From contig CP141126.1 in NCBI GenBank assembly GCA_035236585.1, positions 65,449,414 through 65,513,413 on the forward strand: a stretch of 64,000 bases of DNA, read 5' to 3'. The translations under genes were made by a program, and so were the position numbers. This document shows positions 1 to 10,164 of the stretch, piece by piece; within the stretch, counting starts at the first letter, position 1, and every line of letters starts with the position of its first letter. Below the pieces are notes generated by a model. That model was not told the origin of the DNA. It searched no databases and saw only the letters and a list, made by a program, of their open reading frames with translations. This stretch comes from Warburgia ugandensis (lineage: Eukaryota; Streptophyta; Magnoliopsida; Canellales; Canellaceae).

Positions 1-174
1 GATCTTAGTGATTCTTAAGGGTTTTTTTATCATACAGTCATGTAGAAGAGGATGGCCAACATGGATCAGAGATTTGCGCCATTTTCATCTTTGACAACTC
101 CCTACAGTTTCAAAAACCCAAAAACCCCAAATCTTCTCCTCGCCTACATAACACATCTTCTTTGGTGGGCTGGG

Positions 175-271
<97 letters not shown>

Positions 272-869
272 TTCCCTTCCTTTTCCCTCTGTTTCTTCTT
301 CTTCTACTTCTCTTCTTCTTTCTCATTTTCTTCCCGCATTGGGTTTTCCCTTGCCTATTAGGTTTTGGGGACAGACCTACGATCTGTTTTTGTTCTCACT
401 TAAGTGGGAGGGGGTTACATTATCAAAATGGCCCCTCTTTAATTATTTAATTTAAATTCTTTTATTTAATTAATAATACTTAATCATGGTGTTTTACTAG
501 TTCCAAACATCATGATTGCAGTCAAACTGAATAATTATTTTTCATGATAGATTTCCACTATCGTCTGTCTATCCAATTCATCTTTCTGTAAGTGGGGCCT
601 CCTTAGTTAAATTATAAAAAAAATTCTTCTAAAGAAAAATCATAGCTTATTCATTCAAACTCCAATTTTAGCAAACTTAGTTTTGTTGGAATTGTCTCAA
701 TGTGTACATTCCAAATTCAATAGTTTTAAATTTTAATATTGAGTTTTCAAATGGTCATATCCTTAAAATTCAATTTTCACAAAATTAATTTTTTTTATTC
801 TCATTAAAATATAATATAATATAATTACATAAAAATAACTCAAGATTGAGCATTGTTACAAGGTTAACA
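1..869 (-). mobile_element. Possible 3' LTR of the outer minus-strand gypsy element, cut by the window edge
   Basis: No gene is seen. On the minus strand, a purine-rich tract with a preceding ATTGTTTAGTTTGGGG motif (870-890) is followed directly by TGTTAACC reading leftwards from 869, which is how a polypurine tract meets a 3' LTR in Athila/Tat-type gypsy elements. The rest is AT-rich and includes a long CT microsatellite. The outer end lies beyond the window, and I could not match it convincingly to the LTR on the right (24673-29690), so the assignment is tentative. Confidence 0.3.
181..269. repeat. (CT)n microsatellite, about 44 units
   Basis: An uninterrupted CT dinucleotide run. It creates Ser-Leu and Arg-Glu repeat reading frames in both directions that are artefacts of the repeat, not genes. 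Confidence 0.97.
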
Positions 870-1390
870 CTTAGCCCCAAACTAAACAATGGCATATCAA
901 CCATGTGATCCCCAATCGTGAATGATATAGTAGGGCATCCTGGATATCTATACTTTGGTGGGGTTGCTCAATAAGAAAGGCTTTCTTCTACACCTGATGC
1001 CTTCTCTTAAGTGTGCAGAGAATTTTCAAAAAAATTTGGCATGAAAAGGTATGTCTTTGATGCATTAATCAATGGAATATTTATATTCACCTATTTGAAA
1101 ACATCCATTAGCTTATCAAAATGATTATCATTCTTAGTCATGTTGAGATGGAGAGGAAATGGAGCCTTTGAAATATAATGTGCCTCAAGATTAGGGTAAG
1201 GAGAAGTATGGGGTGGCTATTTTATACTTTTCCCTTCAAATTCCTTTTAGGGCTCTCTTTTAACTTGCTCATTTTCCTTAGTCCACCCTACCTAATTATT
1301 TATTACCTTTGCAGTCCTACAGGTAGTTATGGATTGGGTCTCTTCATGAAAGGGCTTCTCATAAGAAGTTTAACCAATCTTATATTGGCC
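870..1390 (-). mobile_element. Left fragment of the outer gypsy element's internal region
   Basis: This stretch lies between the possible polypurine tract at 870-890 and the left target duplication (CTTAT, 1391-1395) of the LARD-like insertion. Its minus-strand continuation across the insertion is the gag relic starting at 22057. I recognise no protease, RT or integrase motif here. The outer element was therefore either gag-only (TR-GAG type) or has lost its pol region. A short open frame at 1178-1417 crosses the insertion junction and is meaningless. Confidence 0.4.
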
Positions 1391-1395
1391 CTTAT
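1391..1395. repeat. Left target-site duplication CTTAT of the LARD-like element
   Basis: CTTAT here pairs with CTTAC at 22057-22061 directly outside the far LTR; the single difference is a C/T transition. Five bases is the normal duplication length for gypsy-type integration. Confidence 0.7.
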
Positions 1396-2986
1396 TGCAA
1401 CAACCCAAATTTTGTAAATACTATTCTAGGCATTATTATGTGAAATTGAAATTTTGGAATATAATTGGAATTTTTTACCCAAAGAAAATAAATTTTATAG
1501 AAATGGAATTTAGAGTGGAAGCATGAATATTTGGAATGTACTCAAAAAAATTGAGTCCAACGACATAAAGAACATTGAAATCGAAGTTCGAATGAATTTC
1601 ACCCTAAAATTTTACTATTCCATGAGCAGATTGTGAGTTTTCAAGGAATATATATTTTTATAGAAGTATAATTTGGAACTAAAACTAAAACCATTAGATA
1701 GTACTCAAAAAATGGAATCAACAAGCCAAAGAACATTAAAAACAGAGTCTGAATGAAGAAGTTATGGGCCTTCGAAGTTAGGGGCAATACGGTAATTAAA
1801 AGTTTTTTAAAAAAAAACATAACTTAACGGAAGGGGACCAAATTGATATTAGCACACACATCCTCACATAGGAAACTCAACGTAATGTTGGGTCTAGTTC
1901 TTTCCAAAACCTAACACTAGCAACCACCAAACCCTAGATCTCCTCTTCTCTGAGCAGATCCATAGTGGATCTGTGTTTTCTAACGACCAAGAAGAAACCC
2001 TTCTCTGTACTTCTCTCTCCCTCCGATATCCTTCCCCATGGCTAACGAGCTAGGAAATCTCCAAACCCCATTTTCGAAGGTCAATAAACACTAGCTTAAA
2101 AACCCAAAACCCATCTCCCCGATCTATCTCTGGCAAATTGCATCCCGAAACCCACCTTTCCCCTTCATTTTTCTAGTGACAACAAACCTAGTTTTTCTCC
2201 TTTGTCACTAATGCACAGTTTTCTCTCCCTCTCTATTCCTCATCATCGACAAGTCAAATCTATTGGCCGGTGTGCCTAGATCTCTAGTGTACAACCCCTC
2301 TCACCATTGATTTTTCCCTTTCCTTGTCTTCCCTGAGGAAATCCCTAATGGATCTATGTTTTTTCTATGACAGAGGGATACCCATATCAGGTTTCCTTGA
2401 TCCCTTTCCTTCTGGTTTTTCGGCGACCAAGAAGAAAACCTAGATAGGGTTTCAAGGTCAAGCCAGGTTTCCCTTCTACAATTTTTCTGATGAGCAACAA
2501 GAAACCCAACTCAGATTTCTCTATCAGGCCTGCATGCTAAATCCACTAAAAAATCCCCATTTCCCCTCTATTTTCTGGTGGATTAGTATCAGACGGTGAC
2601 TGGAAGTCACCTGATCTTTGGAAAACCCAATTTTTGATGTGTCTAACCCTTTTTGCCCTAATCAATTTCCCTGTTGTGGTTGGCTAGTGACCCAACAGGT
2701 GGTTGGCAGCCACCACCGTTACCTTGTATGCTCCTCGGACTTTAGCAAGGTCAGGCCTAAGGAGGTCAGCTTGCTCAAGCCGCACTAGCCACCTTGGCTT
2801 TGCTCTTTTCCTTGTCTTCCCCAGGTGTTAGAATGGACAGGCTTTCCGGGTGGCTAGTGTGCTCTGTTCCCCCAAAGCAGATCAAGTGGTGGCTAGGAAT
2901 TGGGAACCACTCAACCACTACCATCCTTGCCATTGTCCCCTACTTTTCCATGTCACTAGCACGACCCAGTTTAACCCTTGACCTTC
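1396..2986 (+). repeat. Family B 5' LTR, first part
   Basis: The start (TGCAACAACCC) matches the rc of the solo copy end at 28705 (TGTAACAACCCC). From about 2079 it aligns with the 3' LTR copy starting at 18893. The segment from about 1640 to 2986 is present in copies 1 and 2 but absent from the solo copy. Open frames here (for example 2794-3099) are not conserved between copies and are not genes. Confidence 0.8.
2982..2986. repeat. Target-site duplication CCTTC, left copy
   Basis: CCTTC precedes the element end TGTCACGACC at 2987; the partner is at 12784-12788. The unoccupied site survives in the other family B LTR near 19856-19866, where the same flanks are joined with a single CCTTC. Confidence 0.95.
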
Positions 2987-5586
2987 TGTCACGACCCGGG
3001 TTTTTATATGATGCAATTTTGATAAAAAGGCAAGATCTCTTGTTTTATAAGTATGAGATTCATGAAAATCTTTTTCGTTTGGAAAACAATCTTTCATAAA
3101 AACCCCGAGTGTCAAAACACATTCTCAAATTATTTAGCCATGGCAAAGCTTTTGAATCAATATTATTCCCAAGAAAGTGTTAGTCACAGCCCCAGCTATT
3201 AGAGAGTAACTACAATCAAGTAACATTGAAAGATAAGGTAGGGGTTTTACTTACTTGTACTTAGTCTGGATGGTTCCTAGCACAAGCGTTCCTTGGCTCT
3301 TAAGTATTTACTTGGTGTCTGAAAAATGTTGAGGATTGGGTGAGTATATACTATACTCAGTAGGAGCCTATCACTACTAGTTTTATAATGCATGAGATGT
3401 TTTAAAATCATATGCTCATTCAAAACATGTGCATGTCTAAATACTCAAGCTCAATATCAGTATAAGAATCCGTTATCAAACTGAAATACTAATGACTTAA
3501 AGGATCACATAATCCAAAATTGAAAGTATCATATACATATATATATGATAACATCATGATATGCAATAGATGCTTCATGGAGTCCAACTCATGGATCTCT
3601 AGTATGGTATGGTCGACCAACCTCATATCATGCCATATGCAATGCACATAAATCATCAAACCATAGGGTCCACTATGCCCACGACCTACTCGCCGTGTGG
3701 TCCTTGGGTACCTGAGGACACTCGGTCATAGCATCCACGGGGCCTATGACACGTCGACCCAGTGCCGTGACACCAGTGGTAGCCCCCTGTACCACATGCA
3801 GTCGACGTAGGGACTTGCCTCGTTTTAGGCATGGTACCCATCCACCTAATAGTGGTAGAGGCCAGGTGGCCAACCCAGACCCCTCGGCATAGCACCCATG
3901 GCCTTACTTGCCCAAATCACATAAGATTTAATAAGCCAAAACCTCTTTTTAAAACCTGTCCTCTTTGGGTACCTCACAACTGCCTGGCCCTCGGCGTCTT
4001 TTGGCAACCCTCAAGGACATGCAATCTTTGCAAACACTTAAATCATGCAATGTATGCACTTGTTTGCAAAACATATATGTGCACAATGTATATGCAATCA
4101 TTTACAAAACATGGCTATGTGCAAAGCACTTATCATGCATGCTGAATTAAGTCATGCAAATCAAGCCATATATTTAAAACATATGTTCTCAAAACAATAA
4201 TAGTTCTTTTAAAAGAATCTAATAGTGATAGAGCACCTACCTGGCTAGATCGCGCTAACCCTTTTGTCCTCGGACGCTCCCGATCATGGTTTGGGGAATC
4301 AAGGTTAATTTGGCCTATCTTTTATGGGTTTTTAGAGTAATTGGTCTTATTACTTAGGCATTAGGGGTCCATCGCTATGCCTATGGGTGTCCTAAGGTCC
4401 TAATTGGGCCTTAGTGTCCTTAGTTTTCCAAAGTTCTAGTGGCCACACGCCACCATCCTATTCTAAGGGTCATGCCCACCTTTGATTGGGCCTTGATCAG
4501 GGATTTTATAGTTTGTACATGCCCGCGCCGTCGACACGGACACAACGCCCTTTGCGGTGCCTCAATCAGAGCTCTAGATCTCAAGTTATAAGAGTTTTAG
4601 TGTCGTATGTACATAAGAGTCTTAAAAATAAAAAGACGGAATGCTAGGGCGCTGCGCGTCTGCGACGTGCACCCCAGCTTCCTTAACGAACCAAAAAAAT
4701 GACACACTGCTAGCGCACTGCTTGTCTGCAGCGGGCACCTCAGCGGGCGCGTCTACAGACGCGCCGGGTTTTCCGCCTGACGGTCTCTTTTACAAGCGCG
4801 TCCATTTGGTTTTTCAAACGCAGGACGACGTGTGACGTTCCTATTGGATCGTCTTGCTCGTTGGGGACCCGGGTCGTCCTCAGGTCACCCTGGTTTGACC
4901 CTGTCAAACTAGTGCGGCCCAGGGGACGTCCCTAGGTCCTTGGTGGCTCTCCTAGGCTCCGTTTTGCATGGTTTTTCATGCAAAAACCTTGGGAAATCAT
5001 TCATAGAACTATGGTGGAGATGGGTTTTGAGCGATCTCGGATGTACCTGGCTCGTTGCTGGGTTTTTCTCCTTGTTTTTCCCTCTAGGTCACTGCTCCAC
5101 AAGTGGTTTTTCTTAAACGTTTTGGGCTGCCATTAGAGGCGCCCAAGAGCTCTATTTATAGAGCTAAGAGAGGGTTTTGGAGGGGGCTCTCACCGCCTTT
5201 GAATGGCGGTGGAGAAACCTCCAAAATGGTGGTGATTTCTCCTCCAATCACCACTGTTCTAGATCCCTCTAGAGGTTGAAGATGAAGGGGTACCCATATC
5301 AAAATGGGCCCCTGTGTTTTGCAGGTTAAACCGTTTTTGTGAAATTTACAATTTTGCCCCTGAACTTCAAAGGGCCATATCTTGCTCATTTTAACTTCGT
5401 TTTGGGTGATTTTGGTCTCGTTGGATTCCTTTTTCTGAGACGCATATAATGGAACCAATTTTAGGACCAAATTGCTAGGTTCAGTCAAGGTGAATAGTGA
5501 AATGACCAAAATGCCCTTTTCTTTAAAAACTGAACTTTTCATTGCTAAACTTGGAATTTCAATATTACAAAATTGGAGGCATTACA
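2987..5586 (-). repeat. Chromovirus 3' LTR (left end)
   Basis: A direct repeat of 10165-12783, sharing for example the same short open frames and the CpG-rich block near 4640-4950. On the minus strand it begins TGTAATG and ends GTGACA, the usual TG...CA boundaries. A TATA-like CTATAAATAG (minus) lies at 5152-5161. The short open frames inside the two LTRs are duplicate pairs without recognisable products. Confidence 0.95.
5152..5161 (-). promoter_or_regulatory. TATA box of the family A LTR
   Basis: CTATAAATAG on the minus strand, a near-canonical plant TATA box. It is preserved at the same LTR position in the other copies (12350-12359, 41525-41534; one change at 37525-37534), which supports it as the element's core promoter. 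Confidence 0.65.
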
Positions 5587-5602
5587 TTCTTACCCCCTTA
5601 GG
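5587..5602 (-). other. Polypurine tract of the chromovirus
   Basis: The minus strand reads AAGGGGGTAAGAA immediately before the 3' LTR start TGTAATG at 5586. It is the expected primer site for plus-strand DNA synthesis. Confidence 0.8.
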
Positions 5603-6486
5603 AGAATTTTGCCCCCGAAATTCTACTATATACAGTCAAAAGACCTCTGGGTACTTTTCTCGCATTTCTGACTCCGGTTCCCAAGTCTCTTCTTCCATGT
5701 GTGCATTTCTCCACATAACTTTGACTAAGGGTATGTCCTTGTTCCATAGCTTCTTATTCTTACAATCCCAAATCTCAACTGGTCTTGTCTCTAGCTTGAG
5801 ATCCTCCGTCAACTCTATGGGTACCTAGTCGATGACATGAGCGGGGTCAGGCACGTACCTCCTTAGCATAGATACATGGAATACGTTATGCACTTCGGAT
5901 AGCTGAGCGGGTAGTGCGATCCGCCACTTTTCCCACTTTCTCTAGGATTTTGAAAGGTCCTATGTAACGCGGACTAAGCTTGCCTTTGATACCGAACCTC
6001 ATAACTCCTTTAGTGGGATATATCTTCAGGAAAACGTGCTCTCCTATGTCAAATTCCAATGGTCTCCTCCTTCGATCAGCATAGCTCTTTTGGCGCCTTT
6101 GAGCTGTGAGGAGGCGGCTTCTTATGAGTTTGACCTTCTCAGCACATTGCTCTACCAGCTCGGACTAGAGCACCCTGGACTCTCCAACTTCACTCCAACT
6201 AGTGGGTGATCGACAGGGTCTCCCATAGAGCGCCTCGTATGGAGCCATGCCAATGCTTGACTGAAAGCTATTGTTGTACGCAAACTCGACTACCGGTAGG
6301 TTTGCATCCCAGCTTTGCTTCCAATCAAGGGCACAAGTTTGCAACATATCTTCGACTATCTGGATTGTGCGCTCTGACTGTCCATCGGTCTGTGGATGGA
6401 AGGTTGTGCTATAATTTAAGGAAGATCCTAAGGATTTTTGGATAGACTTCCAGAGTTATGAAGTATCCCTATCTGAAGTGAAGCAG
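5603..6486 (-). pseudogene. Integrase C-terminal part and chromodomain-like tail, broken
   Basis: The minus strand encodes integrase C-terminal pieces around 6165-6347 (including WDANLPVVEFAYNNSF and MAPYEALYGRPCR) and, further on, a stretch containing HNVFHVSMLRRYVPDP typical of Tekay/Del integrases. The last 60 or so codons, ending near 5646, carry MWRNAHMEEETWEPE followed by MREKYPEVF and a stop, the usual C-terminal half of a plant chromodomain. The frame is interrupted several times between 6347 and 6487 and again near 5920, so no continuous product is possible. In the family, this tail guides insertion into heterochromatin. Confidence 0.8.
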
Positions 6487-7056
6487 CTAGGGTATACCAT
6501 GTAGACTTACTATCTCTTTGATGTATAGCTGAGATAGGCTATTAGTGGATTGGGTATGACGTATAGGAAGGAAATGGGCTATCTTAGTTAATCTATCAAC
6601 AATCACCCAGATCATGTCATGACCCTTAGAGGTCTTGGGTAGCCCTATGATGAAGTCCATTGTGATATGGTCCCATTTCCATTTGGGTAACTCAAGGGGT
6701 TGTAACAATCCCACAGGTCTTTGATGTTCAGCCTTTACTTGTTGACATGTTAAACACTTTGCCACAAATTCCCCTTTGTCTCTTTTCATACCATCCCACC
6801 AATATTGTTTCTTTAAGTCTTGATACATCTTAGTCCCTCCTGGGTGTATTGTATACTTGGACCGATGAGCCTCTTTTAAGATTTCTTGTCTTAACTCTTC
6901 ATTAGCCGGTACCACTAATCTTCCTTGCATGTAAACGCTACCATCTTCCCTTTTTGTAAATCCTTGTTTTCCTATGAAAGCTTGTATATCTGGATCTCCT
7001 TTCTGTTCTTGCTTAACTTTTTCATTAACAGCCGACTTTATTGTCAGTCCTGCCAT
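6487..7056 (-). pseudogene. Integrase N-terminal zinc finger and start of catalytic core
   Basis: The 189-codon frame contains an HHCC zinc-binding module (HRSKYTIHPGG... CLTCQQVKAEHQ) and the first core motif around WDHITMDFIIGLP with its catalytic Asp. A second core segment (IWVIVDRLTKIAHF) follows. A stop after LHGIP ends the frame before the remaining acidic residues, and the downstream core is found in shifted frames toward 6165. It would catalyse strand transfer of element DNA into the genome; this copy cannot. Confidence 0.9.
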
Positions 7057-7636
7057 GATGATCTTGCTTACTTATGTCTGGTTTCCATGTGATTACTTCT
7101 TGTAGTAGCTTCCATCTCTTAGTTAATAAACTTGCACACATCCCTTGGGTTTTTCTGCTTAATGCATCAGCTACCACATTAGCTTTTCCAGGGTGATAAT
7201 GAATGGAGAAGTCATAGTCTTTTAAGTATTCCACCCATCTTTTTTGTCGCATGTTTAAGTCTTGTTGGGAAAAGATATATTTAAGACTCTTGTGATCTGT
7301 AAAAACTTCAAACTTTTCCTCATATAAATAATGTCTCCATATTCGCAAGGCAAAGACTATGGCTGCTAATTCCAAGTCATGGGTTGGGTAATTGACTTCA
7401 TGCTTTTTGAGTTGTCAAGAAGCATAAGCTATTACCTTCCCATGTTGCATAAGTACGCAGCCTAGCCCTTGTTGCGAGGCATCACTGTATATCTCAAATC
7501 CGCCACTTCCTGAAGGTAAGGTAAGGACAGGTGCGGTAGTCAACCTTCTTTTTAGTTCTTGGAAGCTTTCCTCACATTTATCAGTCCATTCAAATCTTGT
7601 GTCTTTCCTGGTCAGCTTAGTTAGAGGTAAAGCCAT
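7025..7636 (-). pseudogene. RNase H domain, split by a stop and a frameshift
   Basis: The segment 7415-7636 carries the RT connection and first RNase H motif ([14 protein letters not shown]). A TGA at 7415-7417, where CGA (Arg) is usual, breaks it. The following piece, 7025-7375, has [28 protein letters not shown] and the [15 protein letters not shown] motif. The frame then shifts near 7030-7090 before the integrase. The acidic residues expected in the SDAS, ELAA and TDHKSL motifs are all visible. Confidence 0.9.
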
Positions 7637-7726
7637 TTGAGAAAAACCTTCGATGAATCTCCTGTAATATCCGGCAAGTCCTAAGAAGCTTCTTATTTCT
7701 GTGACTGTCTTAGGTCTTTCCCAGTT

Positions 7727-8326
7727 TTATACTGATTCAACCTTAGTAGGGTCAACTGCTATGCCATCTTGAGAAATAATGTGTCCTAAGAAATTAACCT
7801 TTTCTAGCCAAAACTCACACTTACTGAATTTTGCATATAGCTTGTGTGCTCGTAGGGTGCTTAATGTTATCCTTAGATGTTCCATATGGTCTTCAAGAGT
7901 TTCAGAATATATTAAGATATCATCCACAAACACTATGATGAATTTATCTAAGTACTCCTTGAACACCCTATTCATGAGGTCCATAAACGCGGCTGGAGCA
8001 TTAGTCAAACCAAAGGACATCACTCTGAATTCATAATGGTCGTATCGAGTCCTGAAGGCTATCTTGGGGATATCTTCTTCTCGAACTCGAAGTTGATGGT
8101 ACCCTGATCGTAGATCAATTTTAGAGTAGAATCTAGCTGACTGAAGTTGATCGAAAAGATCATCAATTCAGGGAAGAGGGTACTTATTTTTAATGGTGAC
8201 CCTATTCAGCATCCGATAGTCTATGCACAATCTCATGGAGCCATACTTTTTCTTAACAAAAAGGACTGGAGCTCCCCACGGAGATACGCTAGGTCGTATG
8301 AACCCTTTGTCAAGTAGTTCCTGTAA
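7727..8326 (-). pseudogene. Reverse transcriptase domain, two internal stops
   Basis: The palm motif FVDDILIYS (FVDD codons 7919-7930, equivalent to YVDD) and [15 protein letters not shown] mark the RT. The upstream half, between 8024 and 8326, reads through [13 protein letters not shown], the IDYRMLN motif and [14 protein letters not shown]. It is broken by TGA at 8168-8170 (normally CGA in the [10 protein letters not shown] motif) and by TAG at 8327-8329 at the protease/RT boundary. A TAA at 7727-7729 ends the downstream frame just before the NWERP motif that normally continues into the connection region. Confidence 0.92.
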
Positions 8327-9040
8327 CTAGGTCTTCAGGTCTCTTAGTTCTGCAGGAGCCATTCGGTAAGGAGCTTTGGAAATGGGGGAAGTACCAGGTA
8401 TAAGGTCAATGATGAACTCAATTTCCCTTGGTGGAGGTAGACCTAGTAAGTCCTCAGGGAATACGTCAGGAAATTCTCGGACCACCTTGACATCCTCAAG
8501 CTTTGGTTGGGGATTCTCGATGGATTCAATCTTGGCTAAGAAGAAGGGGCATCCCTGAGCAATGTGCTTAACTGCTTTCAAGGCAGAAATAACGCACGCT
8601 CTAGAATAATCCTTTCTTCCTTGGAGGGTGAAAGTGTCTCCATTAGGTAGGGTAAAAGTGACACGTTTCTGGCGGTAATCAACAAAAGCTTGATGAAAGG
8701 CTAGCCAGTCCATACCTAGGATGATGTCAAAGTCATTCATATCTAAGTGGATAAGGTTGGCATGTAACAAATGGTCCTTAATCAAAATGGGGACATCCTG
8801 GAGGTAAGAATAAGTGGGGAGTGCCTGGCCTACAGGAGTCATGACTTCTAGAGTGAAGTCTAGGTCCTGTGGTATAATGTCCAAGGATGATGCAAATTCC
8901 CGGGATATGAAAGAATGAGTAGAGCCTGTATCAAATAGAACTTTAGCAGGTGTATCATAGATAGAAAGAATATCTTCAATGACTGCATTTGATGCTTGGG
9001 CTTGACTGGAAGTGAGGGCAAAGACACGTCCTTGGCTTTT
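8327..9040 (-). pseudogene. Retroviral-type aspartic protease and linker to RT
   Basis: The catalytic triplet DTG (FDTGSTHSFIS) is encoded at 8924-8932, followed by the NDFDIILGMDWLA motif near residue 55 of the downstream open frame and by FPDVFPEDLLGLPPPREIEF, the conserved lead-in to the RT. The frame is offset from gag, with the shift near 9075, and ends in TAG at 8327. The protease would cleave the Gag-Pol precursor. Confidence 0.9.
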
Positions 9041-10023
9041 TGGAACTTGATCTTCTTTACGCTCTTGTACTTTCCTTTTGGACAGTTACTAGAAAAATGT
9101 CCTAATTCTCCAGAACTATAGCAAGTGATGTTGAAAGTGGGACATGGTTTGCCTGGATGATTTCTGTTACACCTAGAGCATGCCTTCCAATCTGGTCTTC
9201 TTCCTTTGTTTTCAAATGGCTTCTTGAAAGGTGGCCTAGGTCCAGATGACTGAAAGGGTCCCTTTCCTTTGTTCTTCATGGTGTTGATGTTCTTAGTTTC
9301 TCTTATTGCCTGGTTCCTTAGGTAATCTTTTTCATATAGGGAGGCCATCTCTACGGCTTTGGCTACTGTGGAAGGTTGGAAACCTAGAACTCTGTTCCTG
9401 AGTCCTGGGTTGAGTCCATCTACAAATCTTTCGGCCGCATCTTCCTCATCAGCACAAGCACGGGGTGCAAATCTTCGGAGGATGATGAATCTACTTTCAT
9501 ACTGTTGGACTGTTATATTTCCTTGTTCTAAGTCCATAAATTCCTTTTCCTTCTGTTTCCTTATATGTTTAGGATAATATTTGTCATTAAAGACCTTTTT
9601 AAACTCTTCCCAGCCTATTGTTTCTTGCTGATCAAAATAAGTTCTTTCTGCTGTTTCCCACCAAAAGGTAGCCTCTCCTCTAAACACAAATGTGGCCATG
9701 GGTACTTTTCTTTCTTCAGCTATGTTCATGGCCTTAAATATCTTTTCAATATCAATTAACCATTTTTCAGTTGTAGATGCTTCATCTTCTCCTGTGAATG
9801 AGGGAGCTAGTTTCTGAAACATTTCTAATTGAACCTCAGTCCTATATATTGCTTTATCAAGGGAAGGATCTCGGGGGGTAGGAGTTTGGCTTTGACTATT
9901 CATGTATTGTCCCATGTTCTATAAGAATTGTTGGAATAACTCAGCCATCCCGTTGCCCTGTCCCAGTGGAGTCCACTGGTCGGGTTCAGGTCTTGGAGCA
10001 TTGCTTCCCTTCTTCCTAGGCAT
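8860..10023 (-). pseudogene. Gag polyprotein, with an early stop and a damaged zinc knuckle
   Basis: The natural start is probably the ATG at 10021-10023 (MPRKKGSN...). Codon 35 is TAG (9919-9921), so the longest open piece restarts at 9915 and has 351 codons. The retrotransposon gag domain spans about residues 45-200 of that piece (FVFRGEATFWWETAE, FNDKYYPKHIRKQKEKEF, ITVQQYESRF). Two zinc motifs follow: C246-C249-H253-C258, and a knuckle C265...H273...C278 in which the second Cys is Ser268. After about residue 280 the frame is shifted relative to protease, and the last 70 residues are out-of-frame sequence. Confidence 0.93.
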
Positions 10024-10150
10024 CTGTAATCACAAGGCAATTCACCAAATCTCAGTTTTGTGCTATCCTATTACCCCTTACTCTTTCATGGATGAAACTT
10101 GATTATAAGTTATTCTCCTCATAACTGGGCTGTGAGTAACGTTAAACCGG

Positions 10151-10162
10151 GCTCTAATACCA
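10151..10162 (-). other. Primer binding site, tRNA-iMet type, of the chromovirus
   Basis: The minus strand reads TGGTATTAGAGC two bases after the 5' LTR end (GTGACA). It differs from the common iMet primer site TGGTATCAGAGC by one C-to-T change. Confidence 0.9.
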
Positions 10163-10164
10163 AC

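Noticed and set aside
52..455. Open frames rich in Ser-Leu or Arg-Glu over the CT array
   Set aside because: They exist only because the dinucleotide repeat has no stop codons; flanking sequence has no coding character.
1178..1417. 79-codon frame
   Set aside because: It crosses the junction between the outer gypsy element and the LARD-like LTR, so it has no ancestral counterpart.
3831..4145. 104-codon frame conserved at 11007-11321
   Set aside because: The conservation is that of the two chromovirus LTRs. It is not preserved as a frame in the solo LTRs and has no recognised product.
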